DNA of 64,000 bases, from contig JANPZU010000001.1 in assembly GCA_024707405.1 (NCBI GenBank), positions 186,001-250,000 on the forward strand, read 5' to 3'. The notes beneath the pieces were generated by a model. It was given only the letters and a program-made list of their open reading frames with translations. It did not search any database and was not told the DNA's origin. The translations under genes were made by a program, and so were the position numbers. The DNA comes from Luteimonas sp. GTDB taxonomy: Bacteria > Pseudomonadota > Gammaproteobacteria > Xanthomonadales > Xanthomonadaceae. The first letter of the stretch is position 1; every line of letters begins with the position of its first letter. Positions 53,972-62,496 of the stretch are shown piece by piece.

Positions 53972-55336
53972 ATGGGCGGACAACCGCATGCCGACACCAC
54001 GACGACCGCCAACGCCACCCGCCCGGCCAGCCTCGGACGCTCGGTGTCCAACACGCTGAAGGGATCGGCGGGCAACCTGGTCGAGTGGTACGACGTCTAC
54101 GTCTATTCGGTATTCGCCGCCTACTTCGAGTCGAAGTTCTTCACGCCCGAGGACAAGAACGCGACGCTCTACGTGTGGGCGATCTTCGCGGTGACCTTCC
54201 TGATGCGCCCGATCGGAGCGTGGTACTTCGGACGCTTCGCCGATCGCTATGGCCGGCGACTGGCGCTGGCGGTGTCGGTGACACTGATGGCGGCATGTTC
54301 GTTCGTCATCGCGATCACGCCTTCCGTCGAAACCATCGGCATCGGTGCCCCGATCCTCCTGCTGCTGGCGCGCCTGCTGCAGGGTTTTGCCACCGGCGGC
54401 GAATACGGCACCAGCGCCACCTACATGTCCGAAGCGGCGATCCAGGGCCGACGCGGCTTCCTGTCGTCGTTCCATTACGTCACCCTGGTCGGCGGACACG
54501 TGCTGGCGCAAGCGACCTTGCTGGTGATGCTGTTGACGCTCGATACCCAGCAGATTTCCGACTGGGGCTGGCGCGTCGCGTTCGGCCTGGGCGGCGTGGC
54601 CGCCATCGTGGTGCTGTGGCTGCGCACGTCGATGGACGAGTCGCTGGAACCCGCCTCCATCGAGGAAGCCCGCGCCGGCGGCGCTCGCAGTTCCGGTTCG
54701 CTGCGCGAGCTGTTCTTCAACCAATGGCGCCCACTGTTGCTGTGCTTCCTGATCACCGCAGGCGGGACGGTCGCTTTCTACACCTACTCTGTCAACGGGC
54801 CGAAGATCATCCAGGGCATCTTCGCCGACGGCGACGTGATGACCGGAACCCTGATCAACCTCGCCGCGCTGACGCTGCTGATGCTGCTGCAACCGCTGGG
54901 CGGCTGGCTGTCGGACATGGTCGGTCGCAAGACGCTGCTGGTGTTCTTCGGCATCGGTGGCGTGCTCTACACGTGGGTGATCGTGCTGTGGCTGCCGCAA
55001 CAGACGCACTGGTTGCCGGCATTCGCCATCCTCGCCATCGGCTTCGTCATCCTCACCGGCTACACCTCGATCAACGCCGTGGTGAAGGCCGAGCTGTTCC
55101 CGACGCACATCCGCGCGCTCGGCGTCGGCCTGGGCTACGCGCTGGCCAACTCGTCCTTCGGCGGCACTGCGCCACTGCTGTACCAGGCCAGCCTGCGCTC
55201 GGGCCACGTCGACAGCTTCGTGGTCTATGCCACGGCGATGATCGCCGCGTCGCTGGTGGTGTATGCGTTCTTCCTGAGCAACAAGGGACACAACTGGCTC
55301 GACCACGAAGAACAGATGCGGGCACGCCAGCGATGA
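53972..55336 (+). CDS. MFS transporter, MHS (KgtP-like) family
   Basis: Encodes 454 residues with 12 membrane segments. SNTLKGSAGNLVEWYDVYVYS at TM1, the loop FGRFADRYGRRLALAVSV and RLLQGFATGGEYGTSATYMSE are MHS signatures; FPTHIRALGVGLGYALANSSFGGTAP is the later conserved loop. KgtP-type members import alpha-ketoglutarate or similar organic acids. It is divergent from the beta-helix gene across a putative LacI-type operator, so it may import a product of polysaccharide breakdown. An alternative start is at 53927. Confidence 0.9.
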   Translation: MGGQPHADTTTTANATRPASLGRSVSNTLKGSAGNLVEWYDVYVYSVFAAYFESKFFTPEDKNATLYVWAIFAVTFLMRPIGAWYFGRFADRYGRRLALAVSVTLMAACSFVIAITPSVETIGIGAPILLLLARLLQGFATGGEYGTSATYMSEAAIQGRRGFLSSFHYVTLVGGHVLAQATLLVMLLTLDTQQISDWGWRVAFGLGGVAAIVVLWLRTSMDESLEPASIEEARAGGARSSGSLRELFFNQWRPLLLCFLITAGGTVAFYTYSVNGPKIIQGIFADGDVMTGTLINLAALTLLMLLQPLGGWLSDMVGRKTLLVFFGIGGVLYTWVIVLWLPQQTHWLPAFAILAIGFVILTGYTSINAVVKAELFPTHIRALGVGLGYALANSSFGGTAPLLYQASLRSGHVDSFVVYATAMIAASLVVYAFFLSNKGHNWLDHEEQMRARQR

Positions 55337-55354
55337 CGATGCGCCTGCGCGTCG

Positions 55355-55480
55355 TCAATCGATCTGCTTGACCACGCGACCATCCTTCACGATCAACGCG
55401 AAGTTGCGCTCCGGATCGGCGATCACGGCAAGGCCTTCCAGCGGACTGCCGTCCACCAGCAGCAGGTTGGCCAGCTCCAC
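55355..55480 (-). pseudogene. Remnant of an amidohydrolase 3' end
   Basis: On the minus strand this reads LLLVDGSPLEGLAVIADPER and continues to a stop after VVKQID, nearly identical to the last ~40 codons of the amidohydrolase at 57175-58515 (LLLVDGNPLEDLAVIADPER ... VVKQTN). The DNA identity over ~115 bases is about 93 percent by eye. Upstream of 55480 the similarity stops abruptly. It is a leftover of a duplicated or recombined amidohydrolase gene. Confidence 0.85.
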
Positions 55481-55549
55481 CACACAGCGCTTCCGCAGCC
55501 AGCGGCACTCGTCCACGTCTGGCGGAATCCGCCCGGCGTGGCCAAGACA

Positions 55550-56944
55550 TCACTCAGTTGCGGCACACGTCACTTCGAATTCGAGCTCCCCATGCAGCGG
55601 CAGGTCGATGAGCACGCCATCTCCCATCAGGTTGTCAATGGAAAGCTGACCGGGCGCACCGCCCTCAACCGGACACTGCGCACCACCAGTACCACCGGCA
55701 CAGGACACATGCGTGCAGGTCAAACCTTCATTTGCGACATCATGCAGCCGCACCCCGACCGCATCGCCTGAACCTGCATTGCCGACCGTGATCCCGTAAA
55801 TCACCGTCTGACCAGCCACGACCGCATCCAGTCCGTTGCTTTTGCTCACATAGAGATCCGCCTGCACTGGCCCGACCGAGCAGTTTGCAATGACCTCCTC
55901 CGCGGCCGGGGGCACAAAGACCTGCCTGACAACGTTGGTGGGCATCGAGTTCTGGATGTCGAAGAATTCTGGCGGCGCCGTGCGGGTCGCGTCGTAGAAC
56001 ACGATCGGATCCGCCGGGTCGCTGCCATGGAACGGCCCCTGGTTCCGGGTCTGTCCACTGAAGTAGTAGCGACCATGTCCACTCACGCTGCCGTCGTTGA
56101 CGAAATCGGCACCCACGATCACTGCGCCAGGCTCCTGCGACAACGAGCCATTGTTGGTGAAGAAGCCCGTTCCGCCACTGACGACGAAGAACCCTTCGTT
56201 GGTCATCACGCCACTGTTGATGATCCGATCCGCCTCGACGGCGGAGCATGCATTGGCGAACGATCCGGCATTGACGTGCAACTCGCCCACGCCATCGATG
56301 TAGCCGGAGTTTTGCACGTTGCCGCCGGTATTGAAGTCGTTCCCGTTCATGTGGATGCGGCCGGTATTGACCGCGGTGCTGCCGACCTGCAGCTCGAGGA
56401 TGCCATTGTTGGCAAAGTCGATGGTTCCGTGGTTCTCCATGGTCGATCCCCCGGGGATCGTCATGTTGCCGTTGCCGACCGCGCGAATCGTCGCCCCGTC
56501 CGGGTTGAAGATGTGGATCGGGCCGTTCGCATTGGTGGATTCGAACGTCATCAATCCGGCAAGGTTCCGGAGTGTCGTGCCCGCGCCGAAATTCACCCAA
56601 CGAAAGACAGCAGTACCATGGTTCTCGATCTCGCCCGACACGTTGTTGGCACCACCGGGCTGAAAGGTCGCCCCGGTGTTGACGCAGATCCGCGCGCCCG
56701 CCGGCAATGCATTGATGAAGCCGCTGAACGTACCCGAAGAAATCAGGAGCGAGTCCCCGGCCCCGAGCGTGTACGACGTGGCGCTACCGGTATCGACATG
56801 GGTGTACCCCGCGCCATCTGCGCTCGGGCAACTTTGCGCCATCGCAGGAAAGGATGATGCCAACAGCGCGGCAAGGATGAGACAGCAATCCAGCGCTCGC
56901 CGGAAGAAAAAAATGTCCGGCCACGCAAAAAAACTTCTGGACAA
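55550..56944 (-). CDS. Surface-type protein with beta-solenoid repeats and a DUF11-like end
   Basis: Encodes ~464 residues. After a signal peptide (LILAALLASSFPAMAQS) come ~300 residues of irregular Gly/Asn repeats (IENHGTAVF, MENHGTIDFANNGILEL, VQNSGYIDGVGEL, MTNEGFFVVSG), typical of adhesin/autotransporter beta-solenoids. Residues ~345-460 (ADLYVSKSNGLDAVVAGQTV) match a DUF11 repeat. No beta-barrel or sorting tail is visible, so how it reaches or stays on the surface is unclear. The start is a TTG at 56944 with AGGGGG before it; a GTG 9 codons earlier is possible. The signal-peptide region carries two T7 runs. Composition is less GC-rich than neighbours, and the gene lies between two copies of an amidohydrolase end. 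Confidence 0.72.
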   Translation of the reverse strand: MSRSFFAWPDIFFFRRALDCCLILAALLASSFPAMAQSCPSADGAGYTHVDTGSATSYTLGAGDSLLISSGTFSGFINALPAGARICVNTGATFQPGGANNVSGEIENHGTAVFRWVNFGAGTTLRNLAGLMTFESTNANGPIHIFNPDGATIRAVGNGNMTIPGGSTMENHGTIDFANNGILELQVGSTAVNTGRIHMNGNDFNTGGNVQNSGYIDGVGELHVNAGSFANACSAVEADRIINSGVMTNEGFFVVSGGTGFFTNNGSLSQEPGAVIVGADFVNDGSVSGHGRYYFSGQTRNQGPFHGSDPADPIVFYDATRTAPPEFFDIQNSMPTNVVRQVFVPPAAEEVIANCSVGPVQADLYVSKSNGLDAVVAGQTVIYGITVGNAGSGDAVGVRLHDVANEGLTCTHVSCAGGTGGAQCPVEGGAPGQLSIDNLMGDGVLIDLPLHGELEFEVTCAATE

Positions 56945-57174
56945 ACCACGACCCCCTGCCAGACCTGGCACTCAAAAGACAAACCAGCCCTGCAGTGCAT
57001 GTGCACACCGAGTCTCTTGCGACCCAAGGCACGTACATCGAGGCGTGATGCGATTTTCTACAATTATCGCCTGCACGCCATCATTCGGATACGGGACGTG
57101 GACAATATGTCCCTATCGACGACGTGTCGTGTCATTTCATGACGCAAAACGCCGACTTTTCCCCGAGCGCAACC

Positions 57175-58515
57175 TCAATTGGTCTGCTTGACCACGCGAC
57201 CATCCTTCACGATCACCACGAAGTTACGCTCCGGATCGGCGATCACGGCAAGGTCTTCCAGTGGATTGCCGTCCACCAGCAGCAGGTCGGCCAGCGCGCC
57301 CTCTTCCATCACGCCCAGCGTGCCCTCGTAAGGACTCCGCAGGCCGGACAATGCCAGCAACTCGGCATTGTCGTGGGTCACCATCTTCAGCACTTCGGCC
57401 GGGGTGAACCACTCCAGCATGCCGAGGATGAAGGCGTTCTGTTCGACGTTGAGTTCGGGCTCGAACAGGAAGTCCGTGCCCCACGCCATGCGCACGCCCG
57501 CACGCTTGGCTGCCGCGATGGTGCGTGCCTGTCCATCGATCACCGGCTTGCGTTTCTCGCGCCGCAGCGGATCCATCGCCTCGGTACTCGGACGCAGCGA
57601 CTGCGTGGAGAGCCAGACACCCTTCCGGGCCATGAGCTCCAGCGTATCGTCGTCGAGCAACTGGCCGTGCTCGATGCACTTCACCCCGGCTTCGATGGCG
57701 CGGCGCACCGCACGCACCGTATAGGCATGCACGGTCACGTAGGTGCCCCAGTCCTCGGCCGCTTCCACCGCCGCGCGCATCTCGTCGAGCGTGTATTGGG
57801 TGACATCCAGCGGATCGTAGGCCGACGACGTACCGCCGCCCGCCATCAGCTTGAGCTGGCTGGCACCACCGCGCAGGTTCTCGCGAACGGCGGCCAGCAC
57901 CTCGTCGCGACCATCGGCGATGAAGGTCGCCCCCACCTCTTCGGCCAGCGAAGGCTTGCCGAAGAAGCGGCGCGAACGCTCGTGCGGTTGGCGCATGTCG
58001 CCATGGCCGGAGGTCTGGCTGATGGTCGCACCGGAAGGCCAGATGCGCGGGCCGCGCACCTGCCCTGCATCGATGGCGGCCTTGAGTTCGAAGATCGGGC
58101 CACCGACGTCACGCACGCTGGTGAAACCGCGCATCAACGTCCGCGTCGATTCAACCGCCACCGCGCCCGCCAGCGATTCCGGCGTGGCGCCCGGCGCGAG
58201 CATGTCGGCTTGCGACAGCGCAGTGAAGGTACTGTGCCAGTGCGCGTCGATCAGGCCCGGCATCAACGTGCGCCCGCGGCCTTCGATCACCGTGGCCGAG
58301 GCCGATGCTTCAGCGCCCTGGCCGATGGCGACGATGCGGTTGCCGCGCACCAGCACCTGCGTCGACGTACCCAGCGTGCCGCGCACGGTGTCGAGCACAC
58401 GGACGTCGCGGAACAACAGTTCACTATCGTTCGCCGGCGCCTGCGCGAATGCAACGGCGAACGGAACCCATGCCAAAGACAACGAAAAACGGCACAGCAT
58501 GCGTGTGATCGACAT
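57175..58515 (-). CDS. Exported metal-dependent amidohydrolase
   Basis: Encodes 446 residues. The signal peptide (through AVAFAQ) is followed by an amidohydrolase fold: LMPGLIDAHWHSTF carries the HxH metal motif, KLMAGGG the Lys, HAYT and CIEHGQLLDDD the next His ligands, and MAWGTDFLF the final Asp. It resembles exported prolidase/imidazolonepropionase-like hydrolases. The start MSITRMLC at 58515 is preceded by GGGAG at 7 bases. Its last ~115 bases are duplicated at 55355-55480. A different amidohydrolase is at 35653. Confidence 0.88.
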   Translation of the reverse strand: MSITRMLCRFSLSLAWVPFAVAFAQAPANDSELLFRDVRVLDTVRGTLGTSTQVLVRGNRIVAIGQGAEASASATVIEGRGRTLMPGLIDAHWHSTFTALSQADMLAPGATPESLAGAVAVESTRTLMRGFTSVRDVGGPIFELKAAIDAGQVRGPRIWPSGATISQTSGHGDMRQPHERSRRFFGKPSLAEEVGATFIADGRDEVLAAVRENLRGGASQLKLMAGGGTSSAYDPLDVTQYTLDEMRAAVEAAEDWGTYVTVHAYTVRAVRRAIEAGVKCIEHGQLLDDDTLELMARKGVWLSTQSLRPSTEAMDPLRREKRKPVIDGQARTIAAAKRAGVRMAWGTDFLFEPELNVEQNAFILGMLEWFTPAEVLKMVTHDNAELLALSGLRSPYEGTLGVMEEGALADLLLVDGNPLEDLAVIADPERNFVVIVKDGRVVKQTN

Positions 58516-58614
58516 GTGCATTCTCCCGCCCGGTGATGGCCGTCCCCACGGCCGATGCCATGCAGTATGCGCTGCATTGGCATCGGGATGTGACAGGCAT
58601 ACGATGCCCAGCCG

Positions 58615-59034
58615 TCAACGGCCCCCGCTCGCCATCGGCGCGGTTGGATCGTCGCCACCGGCATGGTCGCGCGCCCAGGCTTTCACCTGCTTTCCGTAGC
58701 GGGCAATCATCATCATGTTGAAGAAGTGCATCAGCCCGAGCACCAGCAGGCTGACGCCCACGCGCGACCCCACCTGCGGGATCAGGCTGACCGTATCCAC
58801 CTGCCAGTTGCCCAGTCGGTAGCTGATGAAGCCCAGGTTGACCAGGTAGAAACCGATCACCAGCAGGCGGTTGGTCGAAGCGGCCAACTCTCGATCCTGT
58901 CCGAAGCAACGGATGAGGAAGACCTCGCCGTTGCTCGACAGGGCACGCGCCACCCAGATCGTCATCCCGACCGAGATGACGAGGTAAAGGCCATAGGCAA
59001 GATGCATCATCACGAAATCTCCCAGATCCAACAT
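58615..59034 (-). CDS. Membrane protein of unknown function
   Basis: Encodes 139 residues with three membrane segments (HLAYGLYLVISVGMTIWVA, LVIGFYLVNLGFISY, VGVSLLVLGLMHFFNMMMI). I recognise no named family. It lies 143 bases downstream of the AraC-type regulator gene in the same direction, so may be controlled by or with it. TGAGGTGA precedes the ATG. Confidence 0.8.
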   Translation of the reverse strand: MLDLGDFVMMHLAYGLYLVISVGMTIWVARALSSNGEVFLIRCFGQDRELAASTNRLLVIGFYLVNLGFISYRLGNWQVDTVSLIPQVGSRVGVSLLVLGLMHFFNMMMIARYGKQVKAWARDHAGGDDPTAPMASGGR

Positions 59035-59177
59035 TGGTGTCACCTCAGGATTGAAGGCGACGCCAGCGTGGCCCGGCACGGATGCCTGCGACCTCCGGAA
59101 AGATCAATCCGGAACGGATTTCCTGCAACCGGTCATGCACCCCATGCAGATCAATGGCTTGCGTGGCTCCGGAAAGA

Positions 59178-60221
59178 TCATTGCGGTGTGTTGGAAGCCG
59201 CAAGTGCACGGCGCCGGTACTCCCCCGGCACCTCGCCCAACTGTTCCTTGAAGGCAACGTAGAAGCTCGACTGCGAACTGAAGCCCGACGCCATGCCGAC
59301 GGACAGCACCGAGGCCCGCGGCTCTTCGACCAGCATCCGCCTGGCCGTCTCCACCCGGTACTGGCGCACGTACCGCGAGAACCCGATGCCGAATTCGCTG
59401 TTGACCAGTTCCGACAACTGGTGGGCGCTGATCCCCAGCATCTCGGCCACCACCGACAGGCTCAGCGCTTCGGAACGGTGGATCTGCTCGCCTTCGAACA
59501 ACGACCGCAACCGCCCCACCACCTCGCTTCGGTCAATGCGATTCAACGTCGATTGCGCGTAGGCCACGCCCACGGCCTCGCGGGTCTTGGGCAGCAAGTC
59601 CGGCACGCTCAGCAGCAACCACCCCACCAGCCCGAACCCGAGGGCGATCAAGGCCGAATAGATCCACGCGTAGCCATGCCAATCCAAGCCGCCGGGCACC
59701 AGCAGCGCACTGACCGCCACCATGATCGCCATCGCCGCAAATGCTGCCAGCACCTTGAGTTCCAGCGCGAACCAGCGTCGCACTCCGCGCAACCGATGCA
59801 CCAGCAGGCCGAGGTGCAATGCCGCGGCCCCGCCAAGCAACAACGCCAGCGGCACTGCCCACCCCAGCGGGATCGAGAACCCCAGGCCGAGGACGGCCAA
59901 CGGCAGCAACCATTCGATCCGTCGCCAGTCGCCTTCAGGCCGAAGCAGGCCCATCAGCAGCCAATAGAACCCCAACGACTGCAGGAACACGACCACGACG
60001 TAACGGCGGCTCGGGAATGCCATGGTTGCATCCGTCGCGAACTGCAGGTGCGCAAGCTGGGTCAGCGCGAGTCCCGCCAGCATCACGAACCCCGCCACGC
60101 GCGACTGCACCGGCATGGCCAACTGCCGCCAGCTCGCTGCGAATACCGCGGCGAGCAACAGCGCCATGCCGACGGAAAACCCCACCATCAATTGCAACGT
60201 TGTGCCCGCCACCGTCCCCAT
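59178..60221 (-). CDS. AraC-family regulator with membrane-bound N-terminus
   Basis: Encodes 347 residues. The first ~220 residues are hydrophobic with about seven membrane helices; the last ~100 form the AraC DNA-binding domain with two helix-turn-helix units (SVVAEMLGISAHQLSELVN and SVLSVGMASGFSSQSSFYVAFK) and the end GEVPGEYRRR. Membrane-tethered AraC proteins of this design are common in xanthomonads and probably sense envelope signals. GAGGGGG lies before the ATG. Its target is not evident; the membrane-protein gene 58615-59034 is the obvious candidate. Confidence 0.9.
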   Translation of the reverse strand: MGTVAGTTLQLMVGFSVGMALLLAAVFAASWRQLAMPVQSRVAGFVMLAGLALTQLAHLQFATDATMAFPSRRYVVVVFLQSLGFYWLLMGLLRPEGDWRRIEWLLPLAVLGLGFSIPLGWAVPLALLLGGAAALHLGLLVHRLRGVRRWFALELKVLAAFAAMAIMVAVSALLVPGGLDWHGYAWIYSALIALGFGLVGWLLLSVPDLLPKTREAVGVAYAQSTLNRIDRSEVVGRLRSLFEGEQIHRSEALSLSVVAEMLGISAHQLSELVNSEFGIGFSRYVRQYRVETARRMLVEEPRASVLSVGMASGFSSQSSFYVAFKEQLGEVPGEYRRRALAASNTPQ

Positions 60222-60312
60222 CACGCCCCCTCACCTGCGACCGTCACCGATGACCGGCCCATCATCCCGATCCGGAGGAAGCCACCTCGACGCGACGCAC
60301 ATCGAAACGCGA

Positions 60313-60684
60313 TCAATCAATCGGTGCAAGCCGATGCGACGCATCCTGGCAGACCACCAGCCCACCCTCCTCGAGCACGGTGCCCACGGCATTTATCCGC
60401 ATGCCGATGGACAATGACGCCACGTCCATCGGCTCGGCCTTGCACAGGTTCCAGCGTGCCGGCAGTTGCACCGCCACGCGACCGTGCTGCTCGGTGTCGA
60501 CCTGGATCACCGCATTGCCATCGTATGTCCATGGCTGGGTATCGATCGATGCGATGGCGCCTTCGATGGAAGCCTCCTTCCCCGCAGCAAGGGACGACCC
60601 TGACGATGTGGCGCAACCAGTTATGGCGAGCAAGGCAACGCACAGGAAAAGACCGCACGATCCGTGACGCGTGACGAGGGACAT
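60313..60684 (-). CDS. Small lipoprotein of unknown function
   Basis: Encodes 123 residues. The lipobox ITGC (Cys24) follows a hydrophobic stretch. The mature ~95 residues contain strand-like segments (VIQVDTEQHGRVAVQLPARW, MRINAVGTVLEEGGLVVC) suggesting an OB-like fold, with two cysteines. No named family is recognised. GGAG lies 6 bases before this ATG, preferred over one four codons upstream. Confidence 0.78.
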   Translation of the reverse strand: MSLVTRHGSCGLFLCVALLAITGCATSSGSSLAAGKEASIEGAIASIDTQPWTYDGNAVIQVDTEQHGRVAVQLPARWNLCKAEPMDVASLSIGMRINAVGTVLEEGGLVVCQDASHRLAPID

Positions 60685-60744
60685 GTTCGGCTCCATGCAA
60701 TCGCATCCGGCAGTGCAGTTGCACCCGGCATGCGGATCATTCGA

Positions 60745-61782
60745 CTAGTTGAACACCGACTCCAGCATCCGGAAGGTACCGGCATCGGCGTCCATCTCGA
60801 CTTTCCCGCCGACCGGCACGATGAACTGCTGGCGGATGTGCCCGATCATCGCACCGTGGTACGCGGGGATGCCCAGCGGCTTGACGTGATCGTCCAGGAT
60901 CTGCTCCAGCGTCAGCGATCCGTAGCCGTTGCCCGGGTTGCAATCGGTGCATTCGCCGAAGACCAGACCCGCGATCCTGTCCAGCACGCCCGACAGCTTC
61001 AGCGTGCTGAACATGCGGTCGACGCGATACGGCGCTTCCGACACATCCTCGAGGAACAGGATCTTGCCGGCGAACCCCGGCAGGTACGGCGAGCCGGCCA
61101 GCGCCGCCAGCACCGTCAGGTTGCCACCCACCAGTTCACCGCTCGCCTTGCCGCCGGTGATGGTGACTGTGCGGTTGCGGCGCTGCACCAGTTCGTCCCC
61201 GGCATCGGCGACGTTGCGGTATTCCATCAACTCGCGCTCCAGGAACAGCCGGCGGAACTGGTCTGCATTGAACCGGTTCCAGCTGCCCGAACCGTTCGGC
61301 CCGTGGAAGGTGACCAGGCCGGTCTGCGCGTTGATCGCGTTGTGCAGCGCGGTGATGTCGGAATACCCCAGCAATACCTTCGGGTTGCGCCGGATGGCGT
61401 CATAGTCGATGAGGGGCAGCAGGCGCGCCGCGCCGGAGCCGCCTCGCACGCAGACGATGGCCTTGACCTCGCGGTCGGCGAATGCGGCGTTGAGGTCGCC
61501 GGCACGCTCGGCGTCCGTCCCGGCGAGGTGCCCACGCCTGCCGGCATAGTGCGCACCGGTCTTGACCTTGAAACCCAGGGCTTCCAGCACCTCCTGCGAC
61601 AACTGCAGGTTGAAGGGCTCGTCGATCGCGGCCGACGGACTCACCAATGCGACCGTGTCGCCCTTGGACAACGGCGGCGGCAACAAGCGCGAGCGCGGCA
61701 CCGGCAAGGCACCTGCCCCGCCCGGGAGCGACGACAACAAGGCTGCCAATGCAGCGTTTCCGATGAATTCCCGCCTGTGCAT
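60745..61782 (-). CDS. Tat-exported S66-family LD-carboxypeptidase
   Basis: Encodes 345 residues. A Tat signal (MHRREFIGNAALAALLSS) is followed by the S66 fold: the nucleophile Ser in LLGYSDITALHNAI (about residue 143), Glu in LVFGECTDC, and His in YHGAMIGHIRQQ near the end. S66 peptidases remove the terminal D-Ala from the L,D-bond of murein tetrapeptides, so recycling or remodelling of peptidoglycan is likely. Most characterised relatives are cytoplasmic; the Tat signal places this one in the periplasm. AGGCGGCGGC precedes the ATG. Confidence 0.92.
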   Translation of the reverse strand: MHRREFIGNAALAALLSSLPGGAGALPVPRSRLLPPPLSKGDTVALVSPSAAIDEPFNLQLSQEVLEALGFKVKTGAHYAGRRGHLAGTDAERAGDLNAAFADREVKAIVCVRGGSGAARLLPLIDYDAIRRNPKVLLGYSDITALHNAINAQTGLVTFHGPNGSGSWNRFNADQFRRLFLERELMEYRNVADAGDELVQRRNRTVTITGGKASGELVGGNLTVLAALAGSPYLPGFAGKILFLEDVSEAPYRVDRMFSTLKLSGVLDRIAGLVFGECTDCNPGNGYGSLTLEQILDDHVKPLGIPAYHGAMIGHIRQQFIVPVGGKVEMDADAGTFRMLESVFN

Positions 61783-61916
61783 GCCGCCGCCTGTCGATCC
61801 GGATCGAGGCCACAGGGTAGCCAAATCCAGCCGCCACCCCAACCGCGCCATGCCCGCCGTCCGGATCCGCGGGCCGATTGCGTGACTCCGGATGACGCGC
61901 CACACGGGAGATCCAC

Positions 61917-62477
61917 ATGGCAAGCATCCGTCCCAAGCGACGACGCATCGAGGTGCCGCTGTCCATCGCGATCCTGTTCCCGCTGCTGACCCTGCTGCTC
62001 GGCCTGTGGGCATTCGCGCTCGCCTTCGACCGCAATCCGTTGCCATTCCCGGATCGGCATTACCAGGTCTTCAGTGCCAGCTCCGCCGAAGCCCTGGTCG
62101 TGATGGAGGACGTGATGCAATCGCTCGGCCTCCGTCCACGCTTCCGCGTCGACTCGCCCAACGTCCAGCGCACCATCTTCGCCAACGGCACCATCATCAA
62201 CCAGCCTGACCCAGGCATGTCGGCGCGGCTCGGATCGCACGGTGCCGCACTCGGATTCGTGGTCGACGATCCGGATGCCACCGCGCGCAGCATCGCGGCC
62301 AACCTGCGCGAGCGCGGCTTCGAGGCCGAATCCATCCACGATGCCGAACCCGGCCTGCCCATCGCGTTCGTGCGCACCGATGCCCTCGCCGGCAGCGTGC
62401 TCGTATTCCGCAAGCACGTCCTGCGCATGGGAGCCCGACCCGATCCATGGACGCCGCGCACCACAAAACAGGATTGA
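61917..62477 (+). CDS. Single-pass membrane protein of unknown function
   Basis: Encodes 186 residues. A basic N-terminus (MASIRPKRRRIEV) and one membrane span (IAILFPLLTLLLGLWAFALAF) hold an extracytoplasmic domain of ~135 residues with alternating strands and helices (AEALVVMEDVMQSLGLRPRF, GAALGFVVDDPDATARSIAA). It vaguely recalls a VOC or ACT-like fold, but I cannot assign a family. GGGAG lies 6 bases before the ATG. It is divergent from the S66 gene. Confidence 0.75.
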   Translation: MASIRPKRRRIEVPLSIAILFPLLTLLLGLWAFALAFDRNPLPFPDRHYQVFSASSAEALVVMEDVMQSLGLRPRFRVDSPNVQRTIFANGTIINQPDPGMSARLGSHGAALGFVVDDPDATARSIAANLRERGFEAESIHDAEPGLPIAFVRTDALAGSVLVFRKHVLRMGARPDPWTPRTTKQD

Positions 62478-62496
62478 CCGAACCCCACGGCCTTGT

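Noticed and set aside
57061..57130. GATAAT/TACAAT motifs as a definite promoter of the surface-protein gene
   Set aside because: The -10-like hexamer on the minus strand (57063-57068) has no matching -35 and lies ~120 bases from the start; too weak to annotate.
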